The notes below the pieces were generated by a model that worked only from the letters and a program-made list of their open reading frames with translations, did not search any database and was not told the DNA's origin. Shown here piece after piece: positions 16,075-24,599 of a DNA stretch of 64,000 nucleotides. The DNA is taken from contig JBJETB010000088.1 of assembly GCA_051883095.1 (NCBI GenBank), forward strand, positions 48,045 through 112,044, in the 5' to 3' direction. The DNA comes from SUG1106 sp051883095. Lineage in GTDB: Bacteria; Bacillota; Clostridia; Peptostreptococcales; Anaerovoracaceae. Position numbers and translations under genes: made by a program. Each line of letters opens with the position of its first letter. Positions within the stretch are counted from its first letter, which is position 1.

Positions 16075-17028
16075 ATGAAGAAACTAAGATTATTTATAGT
16101 ATTAGCATTGGCAATTTGTCTCTGTGCCTGCGGCGGCAGCTCAAAGTATGATAACATGTCGTTAGAAGAACTCCTTGATTTGGGTACGAAATATCTGCAA
16201 GAGGAAAACTACAAGGAAGCAGTTATTGTATTTGAACAAGCGATTTTAATTGATGAGAAGTGTGTGGATGCATACATAGGATTGGCAGACGCATACATAG
16301 GAGAAGAGAATCCTAAGAAGGCAGAAGAAGTTCTTACTCAGGGATATGAAAAGACAGAAGATAGCCGTATCCTTTCTCGCCGGTTTACTATTAAATGGGC
16401 AGACGAAATAGAAGCACTAAAGCAGCAGAATGTTGCCTCATCAGATATGCTTTCACTAGGAGGGAAAAAGCTACAAGACCTTAGTATCTATGATGTCGAA
16501 AAGATGTACCAAGGTGTAGGAACTTTTTCACATCAGGTGAACAAAGGAAAAACAACTGATGGGAGAAGCGAGCTGTATTTTGATTATCAGGATGGCTCGA
16601 GTGGTGTAAGATTTATGGCACTAGATTTAGAAGATGAAGATTATCTTAGTATTTATTGGGAGACTTTTGATTGGGAACAGATAACACCATCTCAAGCAGA
16701 GCAGTTTGATGGAATAAGGCCTAATATTGATGGTTTCTTTATTGGAGATAGTCTTGAGCAGGTTTGCAAAGCACTTAAAATAAACTACGAATTTGTTTCA
16801 GAATTACGCAAGATTGCAGTTGCAGATGGAGGACAGAACTTTGGCAATATCAGTCAATACATTGATACTGCTAATGGTGCTTTATTGTGGCATTCACCAG
16901 CCATGGGGGTGGGCGACATGCATTCGGATTCTATAACGATTATTATTGATAATGATGGACTTAATGAAAATGTTTCATTGTATTTTTATGGAGAGAAGCT
17001 TGTCAGAATTGACTTAAGTATCTATTAA
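16075..17028 (+). CDS. TPR lipoprotein, array member 6
   Basis: 317 residues. The signal peptide (MKKLRLFIVLALAICLCACG) is identical to that of member 3, the next 80 residues nearly identical to member 2 (SKYDNMSLEELLDLGTKYLQ), and the C-terminal 190 residues are unique (SIYDVEKMYQGVGTFSHQV, DGFFIGDSLEQVCKALKINY). The unique part is mixed alpha/beta and unrecognised. Ribosome site AGGAGAAAAGG. Confidence 0.85.
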   Translation: MKKLRLFIVLALAICLCACGGSSKYDNMSLEELLDLGTKYLQEENYKEAVIVFEQAILIDEKCVDAYIGLADAYIGEENPKKAEEVLTQGYEKTEDSRILSRRFTIKWADEIEALKQQNVASSDMLSLGGKKLQDLSIYDVEKMYQGVGTFSHQVNKGKTTDGRSELYFDYQDGSSGVRFMALDLEDEDYLSIYWETFDWEQITPSQAEQFDGIRPNIDGFFIGDSLEQVCKALKINYEFVSELRKIAVADGGQNFGNISQYIDTANGALLWHSPAMGVGDMHSDSITIIIDNDGLNENVSLYFYGEKLVRIDLSIY

Positions 17029-17087
17029 ATACGTTAATTCGGATATTTCTAGTTTGATTGTGTGCATATTCTGATGGAGGTATTAAA

Positions 17088-18011
17088 ATGAAGCAATTAA
17101 AGTACTTTGTAGTATTAATATTGGCAATCTGCCTCTGTGCCTGTGGCGGCAGTTCCAATCTGGACGAGCTACTGGAGCTGGGTGCTAAGTATCTGGACGA
17201 GCAGAACTACGAAGAGGCAATAATTGCTTTTGAACAAGCCATAAAAATTGACAATAAATGTGCTCAGGCTTACATAGGATTGGCAGACGCATATATCTGC
17301 ACCGAAGAATATGACAAGGCAGAGGAAATCCTGAAAAAAGGTTACGAGCTTACCGGGGCTGAAATAATAAAGGAAATGCTGGATAGCTTGGAATCGGGAC
17401 AGATTAAAACCTCCGACGGTCTGGTTCGACGGATGAATCATTATAACGAAAAAAACGAGCTTGACTGGTATCATACATATACCTACGACAATCAGGATAG
17501 GAAATCACTGGTGACTTCTTTTGATGGAAACGGTAAGCAGACAGGTCAGGTGCAGTGTGAATATGATGAACAGGGAAATGCACTAACAAGGTATTATTGT
17601 TATAAAGATGGAACAGTCAAAAGGATAAAATGGGAGTATGATAAAAACGGCAATATTGCGAAAGAAACCTATCCCAATGGTTGGTATACTGTTTTTGAGT
17701 ATGACGAAAATGGAAAACAAATCGGTTCTGTGGAATATTATGAAGATGGTGAAATGATGGGAAGGTATGTTGTAAAGTATGAAGGAAACCTTCAAATAGA
17801 AAAACATTATGACGGTAATGGAAATATTATAGAAAGAAAAGTGATAGAGTTCGATGAGAATGGTCGAATGATTTCCAGTTCCAGTTACAGTGCAGATAAT
17901 TCGTTGAACTGGAAAATGGTATATTCTTACGATAAAGACGGGAAGCCAATCAGCGAAACTGAGTACGATGGCAACGGCAACATAACCGGCAAAACAGAGT
18001 ATGACAAATAG
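17088..18011 (+). CDS. TPR lipoprotein with YD-type repeats, array member 7
   Basis: 307 residues from ATG 17088, which has GGAGG (17076-17080) at proper distance; an in-frame upstream ATG at 17058 would put ten residues before the signal peptide. Lipobox LCACGGSS, TPR module (LDELLELGAKYLDEQNYEEA, AYICTEEYDKAEEILKKG), then tandem YDxNG units (YTYDNQDRKSLVTSFDGNGK, CEYDEQGNALTRYY, WEYDKNGNIAKETY, FEYDENGKQIGSVEYYEDG). Its last 29 codons match the remnant at 13066-13155. It closes the array before the second T7SS substrate group. Confidence 0.85.
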   Translation: MKQLKYFVVLILAICLCACGGSSNLDELLELGAKYLDEQNYEEAIIAFEQAIKIDNKCAQAYIGLADAYICTEEYDKAEEILKKGYELTGAEIIKEMLDSLESGQIKTSDGLVRRMNHYNEKNELDWYHTYTYDNQDRKSLVTSFDGNGKQTGQVQCEYDEQGNALTRYYCYKDGTVKRIKWEYDKNGNIAKETYPNGWYTVFEYDENGKQIGSVEYYEDGEMMGRYVVKYEGNLQIEKHYDGNGNIIERKVIEFDENGRMISSSSYSADNSLNWKMVYSYDKDGKPISETEYDGNGNITGKTEYDK

Positions 18012-18044
18012 ACGCCCTATTAGAAGATAATACAGGAGGCAGTA

Positions 18045-18662
18045 ATGACAGAAGACAATAAAACATTAACAATGACGGAATTTATTTACATAGCAGAGAT
18101 TCTCGGAGCAACGGAGCTTTTCGGAATATCTGACCCGTATTATGGTTTAAGCGCATCCGAAAAAAGAATAGTAAAAAATGAGGCAGAATGTTCCCTTGAA
18201 GAAAAAGGACTGCTTATTCGTGGTTTCGGAAAATCGGAGTTGAAGGAGTCTGATGTCAAAGAGCTTGTTAAAACATGCATTTTCTGCGATAGACTGGCTG
18301 TACTCGACTATATCGTTGGCGGAGAGCAAAAATCTATACTTTACTATATAAAAGATAGCATAGCTGTCAGGGTGGAAAACATGGGTGAGCCGCTATGTCT
18401 GAAGCGTACCTTGCCGAAACGGATAACTTCCGAAATTGAGGATATTTTGATGTCAGAAAACAGTATCGGTATTTTTTCTTTTTCGGCTACAAATTTCGCA
18501 GCCAATGTTGTTGAAAACATAACTGTAGAAAAGGAAGACGATAAATATGTAAAATTATCCCTGGATAATATCAGTGGAAATGTCCTAAGAACGGCACTTT
18601 CAATGGAAGAACTTATAAACGAACTACATCATATCGAAATGTTAATAGATATGGAGGTGTAA
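18045..18662 (+). CDS. Possible EspG-like / DUF5081-like T7SS accessory protein
   Basis: 205 residues, no signal peptide or TM. The N-terminal pattern (LTMTEFIYIAEILGATELFG, then a long basic/acidic stretch and a final helix ALSMEELINELHHIEMLI) recalls EspG-type chaperones and the DUF5081 proteins of Bacillota T7SS loci, which bind WXG/PE-type substrates. I see the resemblance only as a pattern. The gene directly precedes a WXG protein and a large helical protein, the place expected of a substrate chaperone. Ribosome site AGGAGG. Confidence 0.6.
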   Translation: MTEDNKTLTMTEFIYIAEILGATELFGISDPYYGLSASEKRIVKNEAECSLEEKGLLIRGFGKSELKESDVKELVKTCIFCDRLAVLDYIVGGEQKSILYYIKDSIAVRVENMGEPLCLKRTLPKRITSEIEDILMSENSIGIFSFSATNFAANVVENITVEKEDDKYVKLSLDNISGNVLRTALSMEELINELHHIEMLIDMEV

Positions 18663-18668
18663 ACGGAT

Positions 18669-19001
18669 ATGATTTATGTTGATTACAGCAAAAGCAGGCG
18701 TAGTGCACGAAGATTAGGTAATGCAGCTGATAATATGCGAGCAGTTAACAGCTCGATCAGCAAAGAAACACAGAATGCAGCGCTAGGGTGGAAAGGTCAA
18801 TCTTCTGATGCTATGCAAGTAGCTCTTGCAAACTGGATGAATGAAACAAGCAAAATAGCTGTTAGCTTGGATAGAGTTGAGAGGCAGATTATTTCTGTGG
18901 TAAATGAACTGGAAGAGGCAGAACGTAGGCTCAAAGCACAGATGTTAGCAGAGCAGGCAGCAAACAAAGGCGGCAATTCATCCGACGGTGGGTTCAGATA
19001 G
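18669..19001 (+). CDS. Second WXG100-like protein
   Basis: 110 residues: helix, W-x-G turn (LGWKGQSSDAMQVAL near residue 40), second long helix, and a Gly/Ser-rich tail (NKGGNSSDGGFR). Seven nt after the previous stop, with GGAGG inside that gene's end. Likely exported with, or acting as a chaperone-like partner for, the large protein immediately downstream (10-nt gap). The Gly-rich tail resembles the tail of the downstream protein (GAGGGGGIR), which may be a shared feature for export. Confidence 0.8.
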   Translation: MIYVDYSKSRRSARRLGNAADNMRAVNSSISKETQNAALGWKGQSSDAMQVALANWMNETSKIAVSLDRVERQIISVVNELEEAERRLKAQMLAEQAANKGGNSSDGGFR

Positions 19002-19010
19002 GAGAAAGAA

Positions 19011-20414
19011 ATGAGTTTGATTAAAGTTGATACAAACAGCATAAGTGTAATGTATGCAAATCTCAGCAGGCAGTGTGATGTGTTTGAAGAAGTCCTGTCT
19101 CAGATAAGGATAGCACGCAGTGAGCTTGATATGAGAGTGAGTACTGCAAGACAAATCAATGAATCGCTTACCAATATTGAGATACGTACACGCAGACAAC
19201 TGGAAAGGCTCAATAGCTATATTTCATTTCTCAATGATGTTATCAATCGATTTGTGGACAGTGATAAGACAATATCTGACAGAGCTAAGAATATAGATTA
19301 TATGCTCGAAAAAATGATTTCCCGGTTGGAGAATGGATATAAGACGAAGGAAACTTTGGGAATAGGTACAGCGTGGCAGAGCATAGCGGCTGTCAATGCT
19401 ATATGTGGAATTAACAGCAGTTTGACAAATCGAACTGATTTCGATGGTTCTTCCGATGATTATGCCGAATATATAAAAAAGATGGATGGTGCCAATATCT
19501 TTGGAAAGTATAATCATGTGATTGACTATGTAGAGGACCAAGGCTTTTTAACTATGATGGGCTATGGCATACTTAACTGGAAAGATACCATTTGGGCAAC
19601 AGCCAAAGCTTCTTTGTCTGGAAATGATATTTCTGATGAGTACATGAATGATTTGCTGGCACAGAAAGATATTCTGCGAGATGTCGTAAATAAGATGAAT
19701 GATAATGAGGATCTGAAAATTCTTTCAAAAAACGAAAAGGATGCTTTGAAGTATGCTGAGGAGATAGCAAAAAAGTGTGGCATGGATATATCTGAATTAA
19801 GCGGATTTTTTGAGCATATGATGGATGGAGCAGAGGCTGGTCAAATTTTGTTTGAAGATTACAACAGCAATATTGCAATGCTTGAAAATCTGCAAAAAAC
19901 AATGCCTAAGGACAGTACGCTCTACAAAGCTGCTGATATGCTAATAGAAGATTATCATAATGCTGCAAGAGGAATATTAATTGATGAAATAAAGAAAAAG
20001 GCCGACAAGAGCATAGGAAACCTTCTTGATTTGGCATATGGAACATCTTTTGGAAAAGTCGATTCCGTGATTCAGGAAACGATAGGCCGTAATGAGGGAA
20101 TAAAAGGGCTGGACACTGTAATCAATATTAATAGTTTAAAGGCTTCAGCAATAAGCAACTATAGAAGCTTGGCTGAAATCATACAGTCTGGAAACTATAC
20201 TGAGCAGGACTTTTCAAACTTTGAAAACTCTTTTAACATCTGTAAAGAACTGACGATTAAAGAGTATACTGCTATGGTTGCTCATTATAAAGAAGGTACT
20301 GAAAACTATAAAATGCTGCAGGAGCAGATAGATCAACTTAAAAGAATGTCGGTAAACAATATGTCAGGGTCGGACGGGTCATTTGGAGCTGGCGGAGGAG
20401 GTGGAATAAGATAA
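19011..20414 (+). CDS. Large helical protein, candidate T7SS substrate
   Basis: 467 residues, not recognised. Residues 1-105 form long helices like a WXG/LXG N-terminal domain (ISVMYANLSRQCDVFEEVLS, QLERLNSYISFLNDVINRFV) but lack a clear LxG or WxG motif. The remainder is almost wholly helical and ends in a Gly-rich tail (DGSFGAGGGGGIR). No signal peptide or obvious enzyme motif. Gene order (chaperone-like, WXG-like, long protein) is that of T7SS effector cassettes, so a secreted effector or structural substrate is the best guess. No dedicated cytoplasmic immunity gene follows; a terminator does. Confidence 0.7.
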   Translation: MSLIKVDTNSISVMYANLSRQCDVFEEVLSQIRIARSELDMRVSTARQINESLTNIEIRTRRQLERLNSYISFLNDVINRFVDSDKTISDRAKNIDYMLEKMISRLENGYKTKETLGIGTAWQSIAAVNAICGINSSLTNRTDFDGSSDDYAEYIKKMDGANIFGKYNHVIDYVEDQGFLTMMGYGILNWKDTIWATAKASLSGNDISDEYMNDLLAQKDILRDVVNKMNDNEDLKILSKNEKDALKYAEEIAKKCGMDISELSGFFEHMMDGAEAGQILFEDYNSNIAMLENLQKTMPKDSTLYKAADMLIEDYHNAARGILIDEIKKKADKSIGNLLDLAYGTSFGKVDSVIQETIGRNEGIKGLDTVININSLKASAISNYRSLAEIIQSGNYTEQDFSNFENSFNICKELTIKEYTAMVAHYKEGTENYKMLQEQIDQLKRMSVNNMSGSDGSFGAGGGGGIR

Positions 20415-20474
20415 AGTATTAATACAAAGAAATCCTATTTCGGAGCGTAGAGATACTAATATTGTTTCAAAGTG

Positions 20475-20503
20475 AAGGAACTCGGGCTGGGTTCCTTTTT
20501 ACT
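20475..20503 (+). terminator. Terminator at the end of the T7SS operon
   Basis: AAGGAAC (20475-20481) pairs with GTTCCTT (20491-20497) and is followed by T residues. It matches the terminator at 1405-1435 at 30 of 31 positions including the loop and the downstream ACTTT. Confidence 0.85.
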
Positions 20504-20581
20504 TTAAGAAACTTTGTTGACTATGGGTTACATAGAAAATTCAATGTTAAAAGGATATGTGACGAAATCTTCACAAATTTG

Positions 20582-20608
20582 TTAGCACTCTGCCATAAAG
20601 AGTGCTAA
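20582..20608 (+). promoter_or_regulatory. CIRCE operator (HrcA binding site)
   Basis: TTAGCACTC (20582-20590), 9-nt spacer, GAGTGCTAA (20600-20608): an exact match to the CIRCE consensus, the target of the heat-shock repressor HrcA. It lies 77 bp upstream of clpB, so clpB is predicted to be HrcA-controlled. Confidence 0.95.
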
Positions 20609-20615
20609 TTTTCTC

Positions 20616-20644
20616 TTTACTTTTTGTTTTTCCGGGTATATTAT
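20616..20644 (+). promoter_or_regulatory. Predicted clpB promoter
   Basis: TTTACT (20616-20621), 17-bp spacer, TATTAT (20639-20644), just downstream of the CIRCE element. A TTGACT at 20517 has no good -10 partner. Moderate match only. Confidence 0.5.
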
Positions 20645-20684
20645 ATATGTATCGAGAAGAATAAGAAAAAAGGGAGGGAAAGAG

Positions 20685-23279
20685 ATGAACATAGAAAAAT
20701 ATACACAGAACGCACAGCAGGCCATAATGGACTGCCAGAATATAGCAATTTCAGAAGGACATCAGATGCTGGATGGTGAACACCTTCACCTGGCCCTGAT
20801 GATGCAGAAGGATGGACTGATTCCTAAACTGATTAAGTTTATGAATATTGATCCGACATCTATAATCGTCGATCTGGAAGAAGAGATGGAAAAGCTGCCT
20901 AAGGTTTCCGGAGCAGCTGACAATATGTATTCTTCAAGACGTCTTTCGCAGATTCTCATGAGAGCTGAAAAGATTGCTGATGAATTCAAGGATGAGTATG
21001 TCAGCGTTGAACATCTGTATCTGGCTCTTCTTGAAGAGAGAGGAACTCCAAGCGCGAAAATTTTCTCCAAGTTCGGAATCGACAAGAATAAATTCCTGGA
21101 TGCTCTTTCAAAGGTAAGAGGGAACCAGAGGGTAACAAGTCAAAACCCTGAGGACAACTACGATGCCCTTAACAAGTATGGTCGCGATCTGGTGGAGATG
21201 GCAAGGGAAGGAAAGCTGGATCCTGTAATCGGACGTGACGCGGAGATAAGACATGCCATACAGATTCTTTCCAGAAGAACTAAGAACAACCCTGTGCTCA
21301 TCGGTGAACCGGGCGTAGGTAAGACCGCGGTAGTAGAAGGACTTGCTCAGCGTATTCTCAACGGAGACGTTCCGGAAGGTCTGAAGGATAAGACCATATT
21401 TGCCCTTGATATGGGTGCTTTGATTGCGGGAGCCAAGTTCAGAGGTGAGTTCGAGGAAAGACTGAAGGCAGTTCTCAACGAAGTGGAAAAATCCGAGGGA
21501 AGAATTATTCTTTTCATCGATGAAATCCATAACATTGTAGGAGCCGGAAGAACCGAGGGCTCTATGGACGCCGGAAACCTGCTGAAGCCAAAGCTGGCAA
21601 GAGGCGAGCTGCACTGCATAGGCGCAACTACTCTTGACGAATACAGAAAGTATATCGAAAAGGACGCTGCTCTGGAAAGAAGATTCCAGAAGGTACTTGT
21701 AGACCAGCCTACAGTTGAGGACACAATTTCCATACTTAGAGGTCTTAAGGAAAGATTTGAGATACATCACGGTGTAAGAATCACTGACGGAGCGCTCATT
21801 GCCTGTGCTACACTTTCAGACCGTTATATCAGCGACAGATTCCTGCCGGATAAAGCTATTGACCTGATGGATGAAGCAGCAGCAAGAATCAGGACTGAAA
21901 TCGACAGTATGCCGCAGGAACTGGACGAGATTTCGAGAAAGATAATGCAGCTTGAAATCGAGAAACAGGCTCTAGGCAAAGAGACAGACAAGGCTTCTGC
22001 CGCCAGACTTGCAACTCTCGAAAAAGAACTGGCAGCGCTCAAGGAAGAAGATAAGTCCATGCGTGCCCAGTGGGAAAACGAGAAGAAAGCAATCTCGGAA
22101 GTTAAAGGCACCAAGCAGCAGATTGAAGAGGTTAAGCACCAGATGGAAGAGGCCGAGAGAAACTACGACCTTGAGAAGCTGGCACAGCTTAAGTACGGTA
22201 CTCTTCCTGAGCTTGAAAAGAAGCTTGAAGCCGAGAAGGCGAAGGCCGATGCGGCAGATGGAGGAGAGAACAGACTGCTTAAGGAAGAGGTTACAGAAGA
22301 GGAGATTGCTGAAGTTATCAGCGGCTGGACCGGTATTCCTGTAAGCAAGCTTGTGGAGACGGAGAGAGAAAAACTTCTTAGACTGCCTGATATTCTCCAC
22401 AAGCGTGTAATCGGTCAGGAAGATGGCGTTAAGGCTGTTTCAGAGGCGATTTTGAGGGCCAGAGCAGGTCTCAAGGATGAGAACAGACCTATCGGTTCCT
22501 TCATTTTCCTGGGCCCTACGGGAGTAGGTAAGACGGAGCTGGCCAAGGCACTTTCCGAATCGCTCTTTGATACCGAAAAGAATATGATAAGAATAGATAT
22601 GTCTGAATACATGGAGAAACACTCAGTGTCCAGACTGGTAGGAGCTCCTCCGGGATATGTTGGCTATGATGAAGGCGGTCAGCTTACAGAGGCTGTAAGA
22701 CGTAAGCCGTACAGTGTAATTCTGTTCGATGAAATAGAGAAGGCTCACCCGGATGTTTTCAACATTCTGCTTCAGCTTCTTGATGACGGCAGACTGACGG
22801 ACAATCAGGGCAGAACCGTAGATTTCAAGAACACAATAATCATTATGACTTCAAACATCGGCAGCAGCGAGCTTATCGACAATATGACCGAAGACGGAAC
22901 TATTCCGGAAGAAGTCAAGGAAAAGGTTACGGGTGAACTTAAGAACTACTTCAGACCTGAGTTCCTTAACAGGGTGGATGACATAATCGTATTCAGTGCC
23001 CTTACACCTGATCAGGTTAAGAAGATAATAGACCTGTCCCTTGAGTCCCTGTCTAAGAGACTTGCGGACAGAGAAATGTCACTGGTAATCACCGAACCGG
23101 CTAAGAAGTTTATAGCAAATGAGGCTTATGACCCTCAGTACGGTGCAAGACCTGTAAAACGATATCTGCAGAAGCATGTGGAAACTGAAATCGCGTCCAT
23201 GATAATCAGAGGGGATCTGGTTGACGGAGGCACAGTTACAATAGATTCCGACGGAGAAAAGTTGATTTTTAACGCATAG
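20685..23279 (+). CDS. clpB: ATP-dependent disaggregase ClpB
   Basis: 864 residues, normal length for ClpB. N-terminal double Clp domain (1-150); first AAA+ module with GEPGVGKT near 206 and LFIDEIHN near 274; coiled-coil middle domain about 400-540, which separates ClpB from ClpA/ClpC; second AAA+ module with GPTGVGKTE near 609 and ILFDEIEKAHPDVFN near 677; C-terminal D2-small domain (PVKRYLQKHVET). It unfolds aggregated proteins together with DnaK/DnaJ/GrpE in the cytoplasm. Strong ribosome site GGGAGG. The CIRCE element makes heat induction through HrcA likely. Confidence 0.98.
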   Translation: MNIEKYTQNAQQAIMDCQNIAISEGHQMLDGEHLHLALMMQKDGLIPKLIKFMNIDPTSIIVDLEEEMEKLPKVSGAADNMYSSRRLSQILMRAEKIADEFKDEYVSVEHLYLALLEERGTPSAKIFSKFGIDKNKFLDALSKVRGNQRVTSQNPEDNYDALNKYGRDLVEMAREGKLDPVIGRDAEIRHAIQILSRRTKNNPVLIGEPGVGKTAVVEGLAQRILNGDVPEGLKDKTIFALDMGALIAGAKFRGEFEERLKAVLNEVEKSEGRIILFIDEIHNIVGAGRTEGSMDAGNLLKPKLARGELHCIGATTLDEYRKYIEKDAALERRFQKVLVDQPTVEDTISILRGLKERFEIHHGVRITDGALIACATLSDRYISDRFLPDKAIDLMDEAAARIRTEIDSMPQELDEISRKIMQLEIEKQALGKETDKASAARLATLEKELAALKEEDKSMRAQWENEKKAISEVKGTKQQIEEVKHQMEEAERNYDLEKLAQLKYGTLPELEKKLEAEKAKADAADGGENRLLKEEVTEEEIAEVISGWTGIPVSKLVETEREKLLRLPDILHKRVIGQEDGVKAVSEAILRARAGLKDENRPIGSFIFLGPTGVGKTELAKALSESLFDTEKNMIRIDMSEYMEKHSVSRLVGAPPGYVGYDEGGQLTEAVRRKPYSVILFDEIEKAHPDVFNILLQLLDDGRLTDNQGRTVDFKNTIIIMTSNIGSSELIDNMTEDGTIPEEVKEKVTGELKNYFRPEFLNRVDDIIVFSALTPDQVKKIIDLSLESLSKRLADREMSLVITEPAKKFIANEAYDPQYGARPVKRYLQKHVETEIASMIIRGDLVDGGTVTIDSDGEKLIFNA

Positions 23280-23285
23280 TATGAT

Positions 23286-23325
23286 AAAATATCCTTTCAA
23301 TGAAAACATTGGGAGGATATTTTTT
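23286..23325 (+). terminator. Long hairpin plus U tract overlapping the mntP ribosome site
   Basis: AAAATATCCT (23286-23295) pairs with AGGATATTTT (23314-23323); two U-G wobbles and CAATG/CATTG extend this to a 17-bp stem with an AAAA loop. T residues continue to 23325 and the mntP ATG begins at 23326. The right arm contains the mntP Shine-Dalgarno GGGAGG (23311-23316). It looks like a clpB terminator that also hides the mntP ribosome site. Confidence 0.75.
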
Positions 23326-23901
23326 ATGGGTTTGTTTGAAATATTTATGATAGGTGTGGGCCTTTCAATGGATGCCTTTGCTGCCTCTATCTGCAAAGGT
23401 CTGAACATGAGACGACTGAATGTAAAAAACATGCTTGTGATCGGGCTGTTTTTCGGGGGATTTCAGGCTCTGATGCCGACTGTAGGATGGGTATTGGGAA
23501 AGCAGTTTGAAAGCTACATAACAAGCGTGGACCACTGGGTCGCATTCGCTCTGCTGGCCTTTATCGGCGGAAAGATGATCTATGACGTCTTCGTAGAAAG
23601 TGATGAAGACCAGTATGGCGAGAAAACGGACAGGCTTGACATGAAGGAAGTACTGACTCTGGCCGTGGCCACAAGCATAGATGCGCTGGCTGTGGGAATA
23701 TCCTTTGCTTTCCTGCAGGTGGAAATACTAAAGGCAGTTTCCGTTATAGGGGTGACTACCTTTGTGCTTTCGGTTATAGGTGTGGCTGTAGGTCATATGT
23801 TCGGGTCAAAATATGAAAAAAAAGCCACCTTGGCAGGCGGCATTATTCTTATATTGATCGGATTGAAAATTCTGCTTGAGCATACAGGTATACTGGGATA
23901 A
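23326..23901 (+). CDS. mntP: Manganese efflux pump MntP
   Basis: 191 residues from ATG 23326, which has GGGAGG 9-10 nt upstream; the in-frame ATG at 23281 lacks a ribosome site. Six TM helices and the two MntP/DUF204 half-repeats, each with a conserved Asp: GVGLSMDAFAASICKGL near the start and AVATSIDALAVGISFAF in the middle. These proteins export Mn2+ across the cytoplasmic membrane. No yybP-ykoY manganese riboswitch is visible upstream; the leader consists of the hairpin described at 23286-23325. It lies 46 bp after clpB and converges with the GntR gene. Confidence 0.93.
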   Translation: MGLFEIFMIGVGLSMDAFAASICKGLNMRRLNVKNMLVIGLFFGGFQALMPTVGWVLGKQFESYITSVDHWVAFALLAFIGGKMIYDVFVESDEDQYGEKTDRLDMKEVLTLAVATSIDALAVGISFAFLQVEILKAVSVIGVTTFVLSVIGVAVGHMFGSKYEKKATLAGGIILILIGLKILLEHTGILG

Positions 23902-23922
23902 AGCTCAGGGTACACCAGGTAT

Positions 23923-24582
23923 CTATTTCCTGCGCAGCATGGATTTATATGCATGTATCTGAGCGGCTTCCGCACCGTCTTCAGGTTTTCTGTTTCTGAA
24001 AGCATCAAAAATAGCCCTGTGCTCTTCAAGCACAGTAGGAAGATAGTTAAGAGGATATTTGATATCAAGGTTGGCATAACGGATGAAAAAGTCATATCTG
24101 AGCAATGTTCTTTCGAGTTCAGCATTGTGAGATGCATTGTATATTATAGCTTCAAAGCCGCGATTGATCTTCTGCATTTTTTCAAGATCTTCCGTGGCCG
24201 TGTAAAATTCCATGAAGGCAAAAGTTTCTTCGAGGGTTGACATTTCTTCATCAGTTATACGTTCAACTGCCCATTTTACGCACTGCGGATACAGAAGAAT
24301 CTTCATATAGAAATAATCGTCGATGTCACGTTCTGTTACTCCCGAAACGAATGCACCACGGTTAGGTATGATTTTTACCAGACCCGATGAAGCCAGTCTG
24401 CCGAGAATTTCCCGGATTGGGGTACGGCTCATGGAGTACTTATCGCATAAAGTGTGTTCAGCTATACGCTGCCCCGGTTTGAGAACGCCTGTCAGTATAT
24501 CTATGGCTATTGATTCCTCAGCCTTCTGGGCTGGTGACTTGGTGTCCTCGTAATCATTGCTTAAAAAATCAAGACTTATCAT
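23923..24582 (-). CDS. GntR-family regulator, FadR/FCD type
   Basis: 219 residues. N-terminal winged helix (HTLCDKYSMSRTPIREILGR, LASSGLVKIIPNRGAFV) at about 30-85 and a C-terminal all-helical FCD ligand domain (about 95-210). FCD regulators usually respond to organic acids or amino-acid derivatives. The ATG is preceded on the minus strand by AAAGGAGAAGG. A perfect palindrome with TTGT/ACAA half-sites lies 18 bp upstream of the start, pointing to autoregulation and perhaps control of the divergent nth-yczE pair. The effector is unknown. Confidence 0.92.
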   Translation of the reverse strand: MISLDFLSNDYEDTKSPAQKAEESIAIDILTGVLKPGQRIAEHTLCDKYSMSRTPIREILGRLASSGLVKIIPNRGAFVSGVTERDIDDYFYMKILLYPQCVKWAVERITDEEMSTLEETFAFMEFYTATEDLEKMQKINRGFEAIIYNASHNAELERTLLRYDFFIRYANLDIKYPLNYLPTVLEEHRAIFDAFRNRKPEDGAEAAQIHAYKSMLRRK

Positions 24583-24599
24583 AATCCTTCTCCTTTGTG

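Noticed and set aside
21108..21770. 220-codon frame antisense to clpB
   Set aside because: Opposite a highly conserved AAA+ gene; no start signal.
23281..23325. yybP-ykoY manganese riboswitch before mntP
   Set aside because: The leader is only 46 nt and is a simple hairpin with no riboswitch core.
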